Shown piece by piece: positions 1 through 11,445 of a stretch of 64,000 nt of DNA. The notes under the pieces are model-generated. The model was not told where the DNA came from, did no database searches, and saw only the letters and a list, made by a program, of their open reading frames with translations. The stretch comes from Dasypus novemcinctus (taxonomy: Eukaryota > Chordata > Mammalia > Cingulata > Dasypodidae). Within the stretch, counting starts at the first letter, position 1; each line of letters starts with the position of its first letter. The stretch is from contig NC_080690.1 in NCBI RefSeq assembly GCF_030445035.2, positions 30,654,796-30,718,795 of the forward strand. Direction: 5' to 3'. The translations under genes were made by a program, and so were the position numbers.

Positions 1-1450
1 AAGGTCCCAGAAAGAATTAGCCCAGTGAACAACTCAAGAATTCTAGAACTCACCCATATGTTGGCTTTCCCTCCATGTCTGCCTTACTCTCTTTGTATCT
101 CACTCTACTCCACATGCCCTGGCCACTTTCCAAAATAAATTATCTGCACTTAACACCTTGTCTCAGCCTTTGCTTTCCTTGGGGAGAGGGGCAAGATAAT
201 ACAATAAGATAATCAGGACACTTTTCAGATATGTTCTGTTGACAGTGGAAAACTGTCTTTGATATATACATAATACACTTTGATTTCCAAAATGCTCACT
301 ACTCAACCAATATGTTTCAATCTCATTTTCAAATATCTGTAAAGACCTACATATAGAGACTATAATATCCACAGTTAACAAAAAAAAAAGGAAGCTTAAG
401 AAATAGATTCTCTATCCCTTCACTAGATCATAAAATTTCTCAAGTCAGTATTAATCCCTAAATGTAAGGCATGTTGAATGGAAGGCCACAAAGCTAGAAA
501 GTACTGGAAATAGAATATTGGAAATTGGTATTTTATGATTTTAAAGCTCACATTCATACCCCCCTTATCCTCTGAAGTGCTTTTGATGTGCTCTGCAGGG
601 AACTTTTCTTTGGCTTGCTTTGATTCTACCCTTAGGTTTTGTCCTTTATATTAGATCACAAAAGCACAAATAATGTGCCAATGGATACATACATTCATTC
701 TTCTAAAATTAATCAGACACATAAAACTGACCCTCAGCTATAAAATAGAAAGCAAAAATAGTCCTATATATTGTAAAATTATCAAGATTTCAAGACAGCC
801 TATATTAATTCACACTCACACCTGCCTTGCTAATAAACAATAATGCTTAATTAATACATAGACTCTTCAGTACTATCCAATATTTTCAGTTCTGTCATTT
901 TGGCTGTAACTCTGAAAGAGGGATTTTGCTTAGCAGTACACAATTTGGCCAGGTTCAATCACCTCCACCAAGTTTCTGTGATGTTATTAAAAGCCAAACA
1001 AAGCCTTTGAACAGGATATAATAATGAGTGTTATGACACAAATTAATGTGAATTTAACTCCAAAGCAAAGAAATTTAAGGTTTCAAAGTCTTGTTAACAA
1101 ATTTGGTTGTGTATTTTGAACTATTTTAAAAATAATGAATCCTAATTATAAATTTATGAATGCTAAAACTCTATGGGAGACCACATATGTGGAATATTTG
1201 ACTATAGAGATATTCTTTTTGACAGATGGAATGTGTTGAAAGAAGAGGATAATTCTGACATTATAATTACATACAAACATGTTTCCATAACTTGTTGAGC
1301 TGCATATTGCCTGTTATTTTATGTTCTGAATTTGAAATAAAGTTCAAATGAAAAAAACAAACATGGATCAATCATCTCCATTTCTTCCCATCCTACTTTT
1401 CAAGGTCATGGTTATAGAACATCAAAGAGGCTACACTGAAGTACATACTT
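1..1450. other. Unassigned AT-rich DNA
   Basis: I see no gene and no repeat I can name. Short open frames here lack any protein-like composition. The first 175 bases have a polyadenylation-like AATAAA near 136 and could be the end of an old LTR, but I cannot place the family. Confidence 0.5.
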
Positions 1451-1454
1451 TATT

Positions 1455-1640
1455 AAGATTGAAATTTTAGAGTATGAATACTGGTATGACTATTGATTTG
1501 CTATGTGACCATGACCAAGATACTTGGCCTCTCTGTATCTCAGATTCCTCATCTTTAAAACAGGGTAACAATTGTATATGCTTAGCTTATGGTATTATTG
1601 TAAGAGAATAGTACATGATATGAAGTAAGAAATCAAATAT
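1455..1640 (+). repeat. MIR SINE fragment
   Basis: The stretch follows the MIR core: a 'gctatgtgacc' block near 1500, then 'cttggcctctctgtatctcag' and 'tcctcatctttaaaacaggg', then the AT-rich 'gtattattgtaagag' block. These are the conserved core words of this ancient tRNA-derived mammalian SINE. It is heavily diverged and has no readable target-site duplication. Confidence 0.8.
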
Positions 1641-1644
1641 AATT

Positions 1645-2865
1645 TTTTACTGTTTCTTTCTTATTAATGGATTTGAAGCTAATCTCAGTGGTTTTGAAAT
1701 TAACAGTCAAATTTAATCAGTTTTAAAAGCAATTCAGTCTCAAAATTGGGGTATATCAAAAGCTCTTTTTTTTCTTGCAGAAGAGATATGATTTCTGACT
1801 GCATGTTTTTCAAACTCTAATGGATTTGAGAATGCTGAGGTCTATAAATAAAATCCCTTGAGTGAAGGCTGCATATATGACTTCTAACTGGATTTCCCTT
1901 TTCACTGTGTTCCAGCAGATCAAACATGTAATATCAGAAAAAATATTCCAGTAATGTTGAGGAGTTGCAGTTAAATGAAGCAGACTGAAGATGATTTTTC
2001 TTGGCATTGTGTAGATTTTGAGATGAGAAATTAGAAATGCACTATGCTTACCTCAAGAAGGAAAATACACAGGATGCTTATATGGTATGAGCCAACTTAT
2101 TCTGGAATATCAAATCTGAAACTCCTGACAAAATGGCATAAGGCATTAAGTTATATTCTAGAGAGGGGCTGACACTGAATATACCTTGACAGTCCATCTG
2201 GTAAATGTGAATGTCATTTATTGGTCTATTTCCCAATGAGTGGCATGCTAACATCTCAATAAAATAAGAAAGCAGGCTGGATGTCAATCATTCTGTGCCT
2301 TCTCAGTTTCCAAGGGACTTTTCTCAACTGTAATAGCATGGAAAAATAGTTCTCTTTCTTAATAAATGAAAATATTAGAGCATCAAGTAATACAATTCAA
2401 AATGCCATCAATATATAAATTCTGCATGGAATGTTGAACTTGGAAAATGTTGAGTGACTTTTTCTTTTTTTTTCCAAATTATTATAATCATAACCTTTTT
2501 ATATTTATATTCCTTAAAATATTTGAGGCAGACAGAGGGGGTTCAAAAACTGTCACCAACCCCCTTCTTCCTTACCCAGTTTTCTGTCCTTCAGACTGGA
2601 AAATGCCATTTCTTTACTTCTATGATCTCTGTTACAGCTATCGATAGCCATGTGCCAGTTTGGGCTAATAAGAAATAAAGGATGTCTACTGGAGTAAAGG
2701 GATAAAAGGAAAGACCTACTCCAGAAACAGTACTTTTTACCATAGCTCCTCCAACCCACATGTCTACCTGCCTTTAAAAGTGGACATGATGCCTAGAACT
2801 ACCAGAAGTTGGACTTTTATCAGTGAAGCAAGGCATGATTCATTTCTAAATGGAGACTTCACATA
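1645..2865. other. Unassigned DNA
   Basis: No gene is visible. Around 2640-2870 the composition resembles the interior of an old LTR, but I cannot name the family. Small open frames near 2450-2760 overlap on both strands and look like chance. Confidence 0.4.
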
Positions 2866-3481
2866 GTAGATAGAATTTTGGCAACTATGACCTTTGACCT
2901 CTTTTGTTATACCTGTGAATATTACTTTATATGGCAAAAGGGACTTTTGAGAAAGAATTAAAGTTATGATCTTTATAAAGGGGTATTTTCCCAGAGTATC
3001 CTGCTACACCTAATCTAATCATGTGAGCACTTAAAAGCAGAAAAATTTCTCTGGCTGGAGTCATTCAGAGAGATGTGGTAGAAGAGGAAGACAGAGGAGA
3101 ATGACAAGGCAGATACAAAAAAAAAAAAGGTGAGAAAGACTTGAGTTGCCATTCTGGCTCTGAACCAAGGAATGCAGGTGACTTCTAGAAGCTGAGAACA
3201 ACCCCTGACCAATAGCCAGCAAGCAAAACAGGGACCTAAGTTCTACAACCACATGGAAATGAATTCTATCAACAACCTGAATGAGCTCAGAAGGAGATTT
3301 TTCCCATAGTCTTCAGTAAGGAGTGCAGATCTTAATTTTGATCATGTGAGACTTGCAGCAGAGAAACCAGCCAAGCCACCCAAGAATTCTGACCTACCAA
3401 ACTGTGAGATAATATATTTGTGTTTTTTCAAGACACCAATCTAGTGGCAATTTTTTTCAGCAGCAATGGAAACCTAATATA
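2866..3481 (+). mobile_element. MLT1-type solo LTR (ERVL-MaLR)
   Basis: The order of motifs matches MLT1-type MaLR LTRs: 'atggcaaaagggac' near 2932, 'ccaaggaatgcaggtgac' near 3167, 'cttctagaagctgag', then the 3' block 'aactgtgagataatat' at 3401 and 'cagcagcaatggaaacc' at 3459. It is a non-coding relic with no internal region attached. The subfamily is not assigned. Confidence 0.7.
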
Positions 3482-3589
3482 CTCCTCAAATACAAATTTA
3501 TTCACTAATGTAGCAGACAAAATAGGCCAGTCTAGGGAATCAAATAAAAGCCTGACATAAACAACAAAGATAATAATAACAACTAACAA

Positions 3590-4340
3590 TGCTTCAGTGT
3601 TACTATTATTAGGGGGCAGACTCTGTTGTAGGATAAATAGGTCAGACTAGAGCACTGTTCTCTTAGAGTTCATGTCTTAGTAAGAAAAAATAGATAATAA
3701 ACTAATACATAAATGCATAAGAAAAATATTAGTGTTATAAAGATGACTTAAATAGGGAAATTTAAAAACAAGTTACTGGTTGGATAATTTAGATTGTATG
3801 ACTAGGGAAAGCTTTTCTGTGGAGACAATATCTAAGTGAAATCTGAATGATAAGAAGCAACAAGCTAATAAACATCAACAGGAGGGTAATAAAGTGAGCA
3901 GCAAAACTCAATGATGCAAATAAGCTTGAAGTGCTTGATGTAAAGGGATTATAACCATGCTGGATGAAGAAGAGATGATAAAGAGCAAAGAGATGTAGTC
4001 CTAGGCAGAGGCAAGTAAAAGGTTAGAAACTCATGGGCATGGCAGTTTAGATTTTATTCTTAGGGTAACGGGCTGTCAGTAGAGGGCAACAATCTAAATT
4101 ATGTTTGAAATGATGACTGATGCTGTATGTCATTTTGGAGATGGTAGATAGCAGTAGAAACAGAGATAATTTATATGGCTATTTATTATAAGATGATAAT
4201 GGCTTGGACTAATACAGCAAAAGAAGAGTTGGAAAAAAGTAGATGATTTGAGGTTGTTTGGGAGGTAGACTAAATGCACTTTCAGAAGAATTTGACGTGG
4301 AGATGAGGGTAAAATCAGCCTCAAATAATTTTAGGTTTTT
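3590..4340 (-). repeat. L2 LINE fragment, antisense
   Basis: Read on the minus strand this follows the L2 3' portion. On the plus strand the recognisable words are 'ttagagttcatgtcttagtaag' near 3665, an equivalent of the 'aggcttccctgag' block near 3810, and 'tttagattttattcttaggg' followed by the equivalent of 'agccactgaag' near 4045-4085. It is very diverged and non-coding. Confidence 0.55.
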
Positions 4341-4344
4341 AGTT

Positions 4345-5140
4345 TAAGCAAATGTGTGGATAATTCAGTTTAATAACAAAGGCAAAGAGTGGAGGGAGCC
4401 TGGTAGGTCGGGTGGAAAGTGAGAGAAATCAATTCTGCTTTAACTATTTTAATTTTGGGGTACTTATGAGCTACTTTCTAAGGGACAATTTGAATATCTG
4501 TTGGCCAATATTCCCCAGACTTCATTTTTCCACATTACTCACATATTTTTGTGATTACTTTATACTATCTGCACAGTTTCTTACTTTTTTGTCTAAATAG
4601 AATCAATTTTCATTTACAAAACTATTTAAAAAGAAAACTTTAAGAAAAAAGTACATTAAATTTGTTTTATTTAGGCAGTACCCACATAAAAGAAAGATAA
4701 TCATAAAAATTAATACTTTGTTAACAAAGTTATTATTTTGACCTTTAGTTTCCATTCCCTGGCTAAGATTCTGAATATGTAGTCAGATCACTTGGGTTGG
4801 AAAAAGGAAGGAGAAAAAGGGAGAGAAGGAGGAGCGAGAGAGACCAGCAAATATTAATTTGATATGAAAGTTGCTCAAGGTACAAGATAAGACATACTCT
4901 TGCAGTCTCTTTCATTGCTATTAATTATTTCTAGAAGAACTTTTTCCCTCTATAGATGACTCAAAGTATATAATGCCATATTTCTGACCCAACTAAATTA
5001 TCTTTATTTCATACCAAAAAACATTGGGTGGTATAAGACCCACACTTAGAGAAATATGATTACAGGTTGAGTATATATTATATCAATAAATGATGAGAAG
5101 TAGAAGAATGATAATTATAAATCATAGTTCACTGTTACTT
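4345..5140. other. Unassigned DNA with a purine-rich patch
   Basis: No gene or named repeat. A short purine-rich tract (A/G runs, about 4800-4845) is the only low-complexity feature. Confidence 0.5.
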
Positions 5141-5515
5141 TCCTGATTCTCAAGATGTAAGAACTTTGGGACTTGGAGCTGCCCTGGATGGTGCTTCAGG
5201 GGCAATCACCGGACATTGTAAATCCTCACAGGGCCCACTGGATGGAAGGGGGGAGAGTATGGGCCATGATGTGGACCATTGACCATGAGGTGCAGAGGTG
5301 CCCAGAGATGTACTTACCAAATGCAATGGATGTGTCATGATAATGGGAATGAGTGCTGCTGGGGGGGGGAGTGGTGGGATGGGGGTGGTGGGGTTGAATG
5401 GGTCCTCATATATATTTTTTTAATGTAATATTTTTACAAAATCAATAAAAAAAAGAAAATAAATAAATAAAATAAAATTAACCTCTTCCTTTTAAAAAAA
5501 ATAAATAAATAAAAG
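5141..5515 (+). mobile_element. 5'-truncated L1 3' end (xenarthran type)
   Basis: This is an L1 3' UTR end with a G-rich tract (about 5359-5392), then 'cctcatatatattttttt', a 'caataaaaaaaag' signal and an A-rich (AAAT)n tail to about 5515. The same tail design recurs at 27420-27665. No ORF2 remains. It lies directly against the 5' start of L1-A. Confidence 0.7.
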
Positions 5516-6598
5516 GAATTGAGAGAGTTCTGGTCAACCAAGAGGGTAGCATAAGAAGCCCAGAATGCTGTTCCCACATAGAATCTTTGAACAACTAACA
5601 AAAACTTGTAGAGCTGTCTTCTTACAACTCTAGAAAGCAGTTAAAGGATTACAGTAACTGGTAAGTACTAAATGAAGAAAATGTACCTTTAAAAATCAGT
5701 AGATGCTAATAGCATGCTTCCTGCCACCTCCCAAAACCCTCCCCCATGTAGTGTAGACCCCATTTACATTCCCTTTGTGGGTCCCTGTCCCTGTTAGGAG
5801 GGAGCAGAGTAGCCTCTATGTGCCTACTTCAGTGCCTGGCTATTGTTGCTATCTAGCAAATGGAAGCCTGAAAAATGAAACAGGAAGCTTTGTCTCTGAA
5901 TAGCCATCTGAGAACTTTCCCTGAAAATAGAAACAGCTTGCAGACAGCCAAACCAGTGTAAAAAACAATTAAATGAAAGCACACCGGGATAAAGGATTGT
6001 CTGCTTTAAGACATAAAATAGAGCACTCAGATGAGGAAAAAGTCTATTGCAAGCTGAGGACAAGATGCTGGTTCAGAAAAGACAAAAACACCTTGCATTT
6101 TACTGTCACCTCAGGCTGATTTTCATGATGGCAGAGCTCAACTCTGAAGGACAACACTAGTCATTGCAAAGCCACTTTTCAAACCCTTTGAAAGGTGGAA
6201 TTTTTTTGCATTGATTTGTTTTAATTAGCTCCTGAACCTCTGGGGAAATGGTCATATCACTACTTGGACACAAACTTAAGGAATAGACAGCCCAAGGACA
6301 GAAGTCCCAGAAATAACACTTTAAATGGTATAGTGTGCAATAAATATTACAAGACGAAAAAAAAAAAGGGAATAATGGCCCATTCAAGAAACAAGATGGA
6401 AATCCAGAAAATACCAATGAAGTAGTCCAGACTTTGGACATAGTTGACAAACAGCAATAACAACTAAAAAGATCCTCAACATGTGTAGGGAGGTTAGTAA
6501 AAATGTAAAGAAAAAACTGAAGGATATCAGGAAAACAATGCATAAAAAAGTATGAGAATATCAATGAAGAAAATGAAATTTTAAAAAGGAATTGAACA
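5516..6598 (+). mobile_element. L1-A, segment 1: 5' UTR and start of ORF1
   Basis: This is the 5' end of an old L1 whose later parts are scattered to 34.7 kb. The opening (gagagagttctggtcaacc at about 5520) and the following 850 bases read as an L1M-type 5' UTR. ORF1 begins at about 6375 with the typical 'atggcccattcaagaaac' and runs, full of stops, to 6598. It is cut there at a target site ('aaaaggaattgaaca', 6584-6598) that is repeated at 7201 and 11446. ORF1 normally encodes the L1 RNA-binding protein; this copy is dead. Confidence 0.7.
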
Positions 6599-7200
6599 CG
6601 ATACCAAATATAAGCTTTAGACCATAGAGAGCAGTAAAATTTTGATAGGGTTCTTTCATAATTTGTAACAAATGCAAGGTGTTGGTGGTGGGTACATAGG
6701 AATTATGCACATTATGTGTGATTATTTTGTAAACTCACAATTTCTTAAATAAAACATATGATTCCATTTATATAAAATGTAAATATAAATCATTCATAAA
6801 GATGAAAGATTAGTTGCTATGTATAGGTCTGAGTAAGGAATGCTAAGGGGTTTGGAGTCTTTTTTTTGGAGTAATGAAATTGTTCTAGAATTCTTAAGAT
6901 GATGAATGCATGGCATTGTGATTATATTAATAGTCACTGATTATACACTTTGGATATAGCCAAAAACAGCAGCTATGTACAGTGGGGAAAACGAGTGATT
7001 GAGAGGTGAAGAATTTTCTTGTTTGTTTTATTGTCTTTTATTATTATTATTATTATTGAAATAATGAAAATGCTTTAATAATTATTGAAGTGATGAATGC
7101 ACAACTATGTTAATATAGCAAATAACATTGATTACACACCTTGGATGAATTATATGCTTCATTCATTTGTGTCAAAATTAATTAAAAATAACAAATTTTG
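6599..7200 (+). mobile_element. L1 3'-end fragments inserted in L1-A
   Basis: Two L1 tails lie head to tail. 6600-6755 resembles the xenarthran L1 3' UTR seen at 10940-11400 ('caaggtgttggtggtggg', 'ttgtaaactcacaatttc'). 6756-7185 matches an L1M 3' end ('ttggagtaatgaaattgttc', 'tgattatacactttgga'). The block is bounded by the duplication aaattttRaaaaggaaYtgaRca (6577-6598 and 7193-7215). A (TTA)n run sits at about 7036-7058. Confidence 0.6.
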
Positions 7201-7484
7201 AAAAGGAACTGAGCAGAAACAACCAGCAAGTTGGTGACTGAGTAAGGAGCTCCTAGAGACAGCTTGTCCTACAGAGAAGCTAGAAATCACCCAAAGCTGT
7301 CTAAAACACCTGTTTGGGGGTTCCAGGACACCATAAGGACATCCTGCAACATCCTTGAAAGAATAGAGGGAGAACACTGCCCATCTGCAGAGAAGATCTG
7401 TAAGCAGAACACTATATGCCTCAGAGGCCGGTGCCCATCCTCCATTGGCAGCAGCTACCTCTAGAGCTATTCAGCAGCTGGCAT

Positions 7485-8350
7485 TGAAACTTCCATGTCC
7501 AAAAAACCAGTGAGGAAGAGATGATTGGGCACCAACTTCAGCTACTGATTAGTAAATTTGGCAGGCTAAAGTATAAACCTAAGAACAGCTAAAGTTTAAG
7601 CCTATTCAAGTCAGAAAAAGGCCAGTAGCCACTATCTTAACTCTGTCCTGACTTCGAGGGGAAGCAGAGAGACTGAAACTCACAGTGCTGACAGAGAAAG
7701 ATTCTTCCCATCCAGATCATATTGCAGCTCAAGCACAAGCCCAGCTCCACCTCCAGCAGGGAGGAAGCTGGGTGACCTGCGCCAGACTCTTCAGGAAAAA
7801 TACAGGCCACGCTGTGGAGGCCAGTGATCATCCTACTCTGGCAGTGCAAGGTGCCCCTGTGGCCAGAATTGGAAGCTCCATTTCCCAAAAACAGGGGAGG
7901 AAGAGATGGTTGGCCAGCAGTTTCAGGTACTGATACGTAAATTTGGCTGGCTAAAGTATAACCCTAAGAACGGCTAAAGTTTGAACCTGTCCAAGTCAGA
8001 AAGAGGTCAAGAGCTACCATTTTTACTCTGCCTCCAGCATGAGGGGAAGCTGGGTTGACTGAAAATTATAGGGCTGGTAGGGACCAGCTTCTTTCACCCA
8101 GATCGGTTTGCACTCCACCTCTATCAGGGAGGAAGCTTACAGGCCCTGCACCAGCCTCTCTGGGTAACTGCAGGTATATGCAGCAGGCAAACTGAATAGT
8201 CAGAAGTCTACTGGGGCAATTGCAGTTATTTTGAACCCACACAGCATACACAGATTGTTATTCACACCTATAACTCCATCCCTGCCCTAAGCACGAGGGA
8301 AGGGCTTGAAGCTTTATTAGTCTCTCTGGGCAACTACAGTCTAGGCCAGC
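7485..8350 (+). repeat. Tandem subunits in the L1-B 5' UTR
   Basis: A unit of about 385 bp is repeated. 'gaggaagagatg' occurs at 7512 and 7897, and is followed both times by a 'ctaaagtata..cctaagaac.gctaaagttt' block, a 'caagtcagaaa' block and a 'cagggaggaagct' block. A partial third unit starts near 8285 ('tctctctgggcaactacag' at 8318 repeats 'cctctctgggtaactgcag' at 8153). This resembles the monomer organisation of some mammalian L1 promoters. Promoter function is not shown. Confidence 0.7.
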
Positions 8351-8628
8351 GTGGTTTGGATTATTATACAGCAATGACTTTGTCCCTACCCCTGGCAAAG
8401 GAGAAAGTTGGGAGAAACTTCAACAGTTCCTGGTGAAATGAGGGCAGTTTGGGACTTTACAGCACCAACTACATGTTTGGCTCCTACTACACACCTAGCA
8501 AGGGAGAAAGGGCAAGAAAGCCCTAAACAAAAGAGAGAAATTGCACCCAGAATAAATACATCTAGTAAGCCAGATGCCAAGACACCAACAAAAAATTACA
8601 ATCCACACCAAGAAAAAGGAAGATAGAT

Positions 8629-9510
8629 ATGGCCCAGTTAAAGGAACAAGATAAACTTCCAGGTAGCATAAAGGAGTTTAGAAAACTAATCATAGATGTT
8701 CAAACAAATCTCCTTAACAAAATCAATGAAATGGCTAAAGAGACTAAGGATATTAAGAAGACATTGGATGAGCACAAAGAATAATTTGAAAGAATACATA
8801 GAAAAATAGCAGATCTAATGGGAATGAAAGGCACAATAAATGAAATTAAAAATAGACTGGAATCATATAAGCAAATTTGAGGAGGCTGAAGAAAGGATTG
8901 GTGAGCTTGAAGAAATGGCCTCTGAAAAAGAACATACAAAAGAAGAGATGAAGAAAAGAATGGAAAAATTAAACAAGTTTTCAGGGAAGTAAATGACAGC
9001 AAGAGACATACAAACATAGGTGTCCTGGGTGTCCCAGAAGGAGAGGAGAAGGGAAAAGAGACAGAGAAATGTTTGAAAAAATAATGGTAGAAAATTTCCC
9101 AACCTTATTGAAGGACATAGATATCCATGTCCAAGAAGCATAATGTACTTCCATCCGAATAAATCAGAATAGATCAACTCCAAGATGCATGTTAAACAGA
9201 ATGTCAAATGACAAAAACAGAGAGAATTCTGAGCAGTAAGAGAAAAGCAATGCATAATATATAACAGATACCCAATAAGATTAAGTGCCAATTTCTCATC
9301 AGAAACCATGGAGGCAAGAAGAGATACATTTAAGATACTACAAAATAAAACTTCCAGTTAAGAATCTTGTATCTGGCAAGATTGTCTTTCAAAAATGAGG
9401 GTGAATTTAGAAAATTCACACATAACCCAAAACTGAGAGATTTTGTAACCAAGAGACCAGCTTTGCAGGAAATTCTAAAGGCTATGCTACAGACTGAAAA
9501 GAAAAGAAAA
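8629..9510 (+). pseudogene. L1-B ORF1 relic
   Basis: The start 'atggcccagttaaagg' is the same as in the ORF1 copies at 19766 and 42661. The family protein is an RNA-binding trimer of the L1 RNP, with an N-terminal coiled coil followed by RRM and C-terminal domains. The coiled-coil-like part is at 8700-8960 (Lys/Glu-rich). The conserved downstream words are 'gattaagtgccaatttctcatc' near 9280, 'accatggaggcaagaagag' near 9305 and 'aaaatgagggtgaatttag' near 9393. Stops and frameshifts (for example the TAA at 8782) make it non-coding. Confidence 0.8.
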
Positions 9511-10739
9511 AAAAAAAAAAACAACAAATGGGAGAGACAGGCTTGGAGAAGAGTCTAGAAATGAAGATTATATTAGTAAAAGTAAGTAAACATGTCAAAA
9601 GAGGGCATGAAAATAAAATATGATGGATAAAACCCAAATATATATGAATAACCTTAACCAATGATATAAAGCACTTGTATTCAGAAAACTACAATTCATT
9701 GTTAAAAGAAATAAAAAAGACCTAAGTAATTGGAAGAACATTGCATGCTCATGGATTGGAAGGCTAAATATCATTAAGATGTCAATTCTACTCAAATTGA
9801 TATACAGATTCAGTGCAACTCTGATAAAAAATACCACCAGCATGTTTTAAATAAGTGGAAAGCATGATTATCAAATTTATTTAGAGGAGTAAGGGGGCCT
9901 GAATAACCAGAAACATTTAAAAAGGAAAAGCAAACTCTCATTTCCAGATTTTAAATCATATTACCTAGCTATAATGGTGAAAACAGCATGGTCCTGGTAT
10001 AAAGACAGACACATACACCAGTGGAACCAAATTGATGGTTTAGAAACAGACCCTCACATGTATGGCCAAATGATTTTTGACTATCCTGTAAAACCCACAC
10101 AGGTCGGGTAGAACAGTCCATTCAACAAAAGATGCTGAAAGAACTGGATATCCATAACCAGAAGACGGAAAGAGGACCTCTAGTTCACACCTTATCCAAA
10201 AATTAACTCGAAATGTATTTTAAAAACTGAAAATAAAAGCAAGAACCATAAAGCCTCTAGAAGAAGTTGAAGGAAAATATCTTCAAGACCTGGTGGTAGG
10301 TGGTTGATTCTTAAAGGAGATAAAAGGATGACTGAGATGGACTACTGATGCTTAATATATGTAGAAGTTTTAATTAACCTTACTGTAAAAGTGTGGAAAT
10401 GTATAGAGTGGATAGGAACAAATCATAGTGAGTAACAGCTGGTTAATAAATGGGAATGTGGCTGAAAAGGGTAATCTAAGGATGTAAATGCCAATTCACA
10501 GAAAGTTAGAGAATAATCTAGGGACTGACTAACATGGTAAACCCAGAGGTGGATGAGAATTGTGGTTGATGCTACAGATGTAATAATGTACTTTGTGAGC
10601 TAGAGCAGGCACACATCATCATTGCAGGGTGTTGGGAATGTGGAGAAGCATGGGAAAAATACAACTGGAATGACCTATGGACTGTGGTTAACAATAATAC
10701 TATAATATTCATGCATCTTTGCCAAAGATGTACTGTATT

Positions 10740-11400
10740 CATAATGCAGTAGTATGGGGAAAATGTGCCAAATATATGCTATGGATCTGGTAATCTGATG
10801 GCATTATCTCATAATCAGTAACAAATGTGCCACCAGAGTTGGTATGTTGTTGGAGGGGTGTTGTATGTGAATTCTGCACATGTGCATGATTGTTTTGTAA
10901 GTTTACAACTGCTGTCATAAAACGATATTTAAAAAATAATAGGGTGGGTTGGGGGAAAAATATACTAAATGTAAGATAAGGATTATAGTTAGTAGTAAGA
11001 TTTTGATGAGGTTCTTTTATAATTTGTAAAAAATGTCTCATAACAATGCAAGGTATTGATGATGGGTGGATGTATGGGACCCCTGCATGATGTTATGCAT
11101 GTTTACTTTGTAAATTCACAACTTTTACTATACACTTATTTTTTATGCATGTTCACATAAAAATGATAGAAAATAATACTAATAAAATAAGGTGGGTTTT
11201 GGGTAAAATATATCAAATGTAAGATACTTTGGTTAGTAGTAATATCATGAGGATGCTCTTTAATCATTAGTTAAAAATGTTTCACAACAATGCAAGGTAT
11301 TGGTGGTAGGGTGAGGTATGAGAGTCCTCTATGATGTTATATATGTTTGCTTTGTAAGCTCACAACTATTACTATACACTTATTGTTTATGTACTTTTAT
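10740..11400 (+). repeat. Tandem units in the L1-B 3' UTR
   Basis: About three diverged units of roughly 225-245 bp. The word 'acaatgcaaggtattg' is at 11043 and 11287, spaced 244 bp, and a more diverged equivalent is near 10818. Each unit also carries a 'ggtgggtt', a 'tttgtaagytyacaact' and a 'gatgttat' block. Confidence 0.65.
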
Positions 11401-11445
11401 GTATGAGTGATATACTTCAATAAATGAAAACAAAAAGGAAAAAAA

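Larger units (their letters stand above)
7221..11445 (+). mobile_element. L1-B, internally deleted L1 copy
   Basis: It contains a 5' UTR with tandem subunits (7485-8350), a decayed ORF1 (8629-9510), a spacer, an ORF2 piece (about 9625-10318, the region after the reverse transcriptase core) and a long 3' UTR (10320-11445) ending in an A-rich tail. Compared with L1-D, about 2.2 kb is missing between the ORF1/ORF2 spacer and 9625, which removes the endonuclease and RT core. The ORF2 C-terminal 0.8 kb is missing at about 10318. The flanking duplication is aaaaggaactgaRcagaaa (7201-7219 and 11446-11464). Confidence 0.7.

Noticed and set aside
1..175. Possible 3' end of an LTR
   Set aside because: One AATAAA and pyrimidine-rich sequence are not enough to name a family at the window edge.
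6157..6564. 135-codon minus-strand frame
   Set aside because: Antisense shadow of the L1-A leader and ORF1 start, rich in Phe/Ser/Cys.
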